A stretch of DNA of 5,246 nt, taken from the NCBI GenBank assembly GCA_025462785.1, contig JAOAPG010000237.1, positions 1 to 5,246 on the forward strand, in the 5' to 3' direction. Made by a program: the position numbers and the translations under genes. The first letter of the stretch is position 1. Each line of letters opens with the position of its first letter. Source of the stretch: Acidobacteriaceae bacterium (GTDB lineage Bacteria > Acidobacteriota > Terriglobia > Terriglobales > Acidobacteriaceae). Shown one piece after another: positions 4,983 to 5,246 of this stretch. The notes beneath the pieces are model-generated. The model was not told where the DNA came from. It saw nothing but the letters and a program-made list of their open reading frames with translations, and did not search any database.

Positions 4983-5246
4983 CTAGCGCGAGGCGATTGA
5001 AACCCGTTTTCGGGAGCCTGGCATGGTGTTCCCATCCGTCGTAGCAGGCCGTGGCCGATCGTGGTGATTTCCGTTTCCATAACCAGCACCCAAGGGCATG
5101 GGTGCCGCGGACTTGTTTCCTTGGTATTTGGTACGGACGATCATCAACTTCTCAAGTTCACGGTCCCCGAGTGGCTGCTGGCATCCCAGCATGTGGGTTA
5201 CCAGGGCGATTTCGGCAAAATGCTCGACGGTTTCCATTTTCATGTA
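4983..5246 (-). CDS. Probable class II aldolase/adducin family protein, C-terminal part (5' end outside the window)
   Basis: The frame is open to the window edge (first visible codon TAC at 5246-5244) and stops at the TAG at 4985-4983, leaving 87 visible residues plus the stop. The stretch MKMETVEHFAEIALV...LG..QPL followed by ELEKLMIVRTKY resembles the C-terminal helices of class II aldolases such as L-fuculose-phosphate aldolase, in which a Met-Glu-x-x-Glu-His helix closes the fold. The zinc-binding histidines and catalytic glutamate of the family would lie upstream, outside the window, so neither activity nor substrate can be judged. The ATG at 5243 and the one at 5237 lie inside this conserved helix and are unlikely starts. 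The last 40 or so residues are rich in Gly, Asn, Pro, His and Arg (around GAGYGNGNHHDRPRP) and look disordered. Trm112 follows 61 bp downstream. The assignment rests on recalled family pattern only; an unrelated small protein starting at 5243 is the alternative. Confidence 0.55.
   Translation of the reverse strand, partial: YMKMETVEHFAEIALVTHMLGCQQPLGDRELEKLMIVRTKYQGNKSAAPMPLGAGYGNGNHHDRPRPATTDGNTMPGSRKRVSIASR

Overview
This window looks like an ordinary chromosomal segment of an environmental Gram-negative bacterium, most likely an Acidobacteriota (Terriglobia-like). That is inferred from the protein flavour (a DUF374 lipid acyltransferase, a long-insert FolD, a CoaE with a Lys-Ala-Asp motif) and from intergenic repeats of kinds I associate with that phylum. 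No marker gene here fixes the taxonomy. Base composition is moderately GC-rich and even. I see no phage genes, insertion-sequence transposase, CRISPR array, rRNA or tRNA.

Left part (1-2590, + strand): three housekeeping genes run in one direction. The first is the 3' part of a DUF374 lysophospholipid/lipid A-type acyltransferase, whose start lies before the window. It is followed by folD (one-carbon/folate metabolism) and coaE (last step of coenzyme A synthesis). The gaps are 167 and 149 bp, so this is not a tightly packed operon. The folD-coaE gap is almost filled by a long imperfect inverted repeat of the CACAGAGAC type. coaE uses a TTG start behind a good ribosome binding site.

Middle (2591-4189, + strand): a 247-bp gap carries two unrelated repeats, a GTCATCCTGAGCG-type dispersed repeat and a short array of 7-bp GCCTAAA-like units. 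A MacB/FtsX-type ABC transporter permease follows and has no ATPase gene beside it in the window. A strong hairpin terminator just after it can serve both strands.

Right part (4190-5246, - strand): three genes face the opposite way. In transcription order they are the C-terminal end of a probable class II aldolase/adducin-family protein (running off the window edge), a 61-residue Trm112-family four-cysteine zinc protein, and, after a roughly 300-bp gap rich in inverted repeats, a 76-residue protein of unknown function. The small unknown gene and the permease converge on the shared terminator.

I did not find a convincing new multi-gene system. The points most worth a second look are the intergenic repeats, the small uncharacterised protein with its long structured upstream region, and possible leaderless starts for the Trm112 and permease genes.
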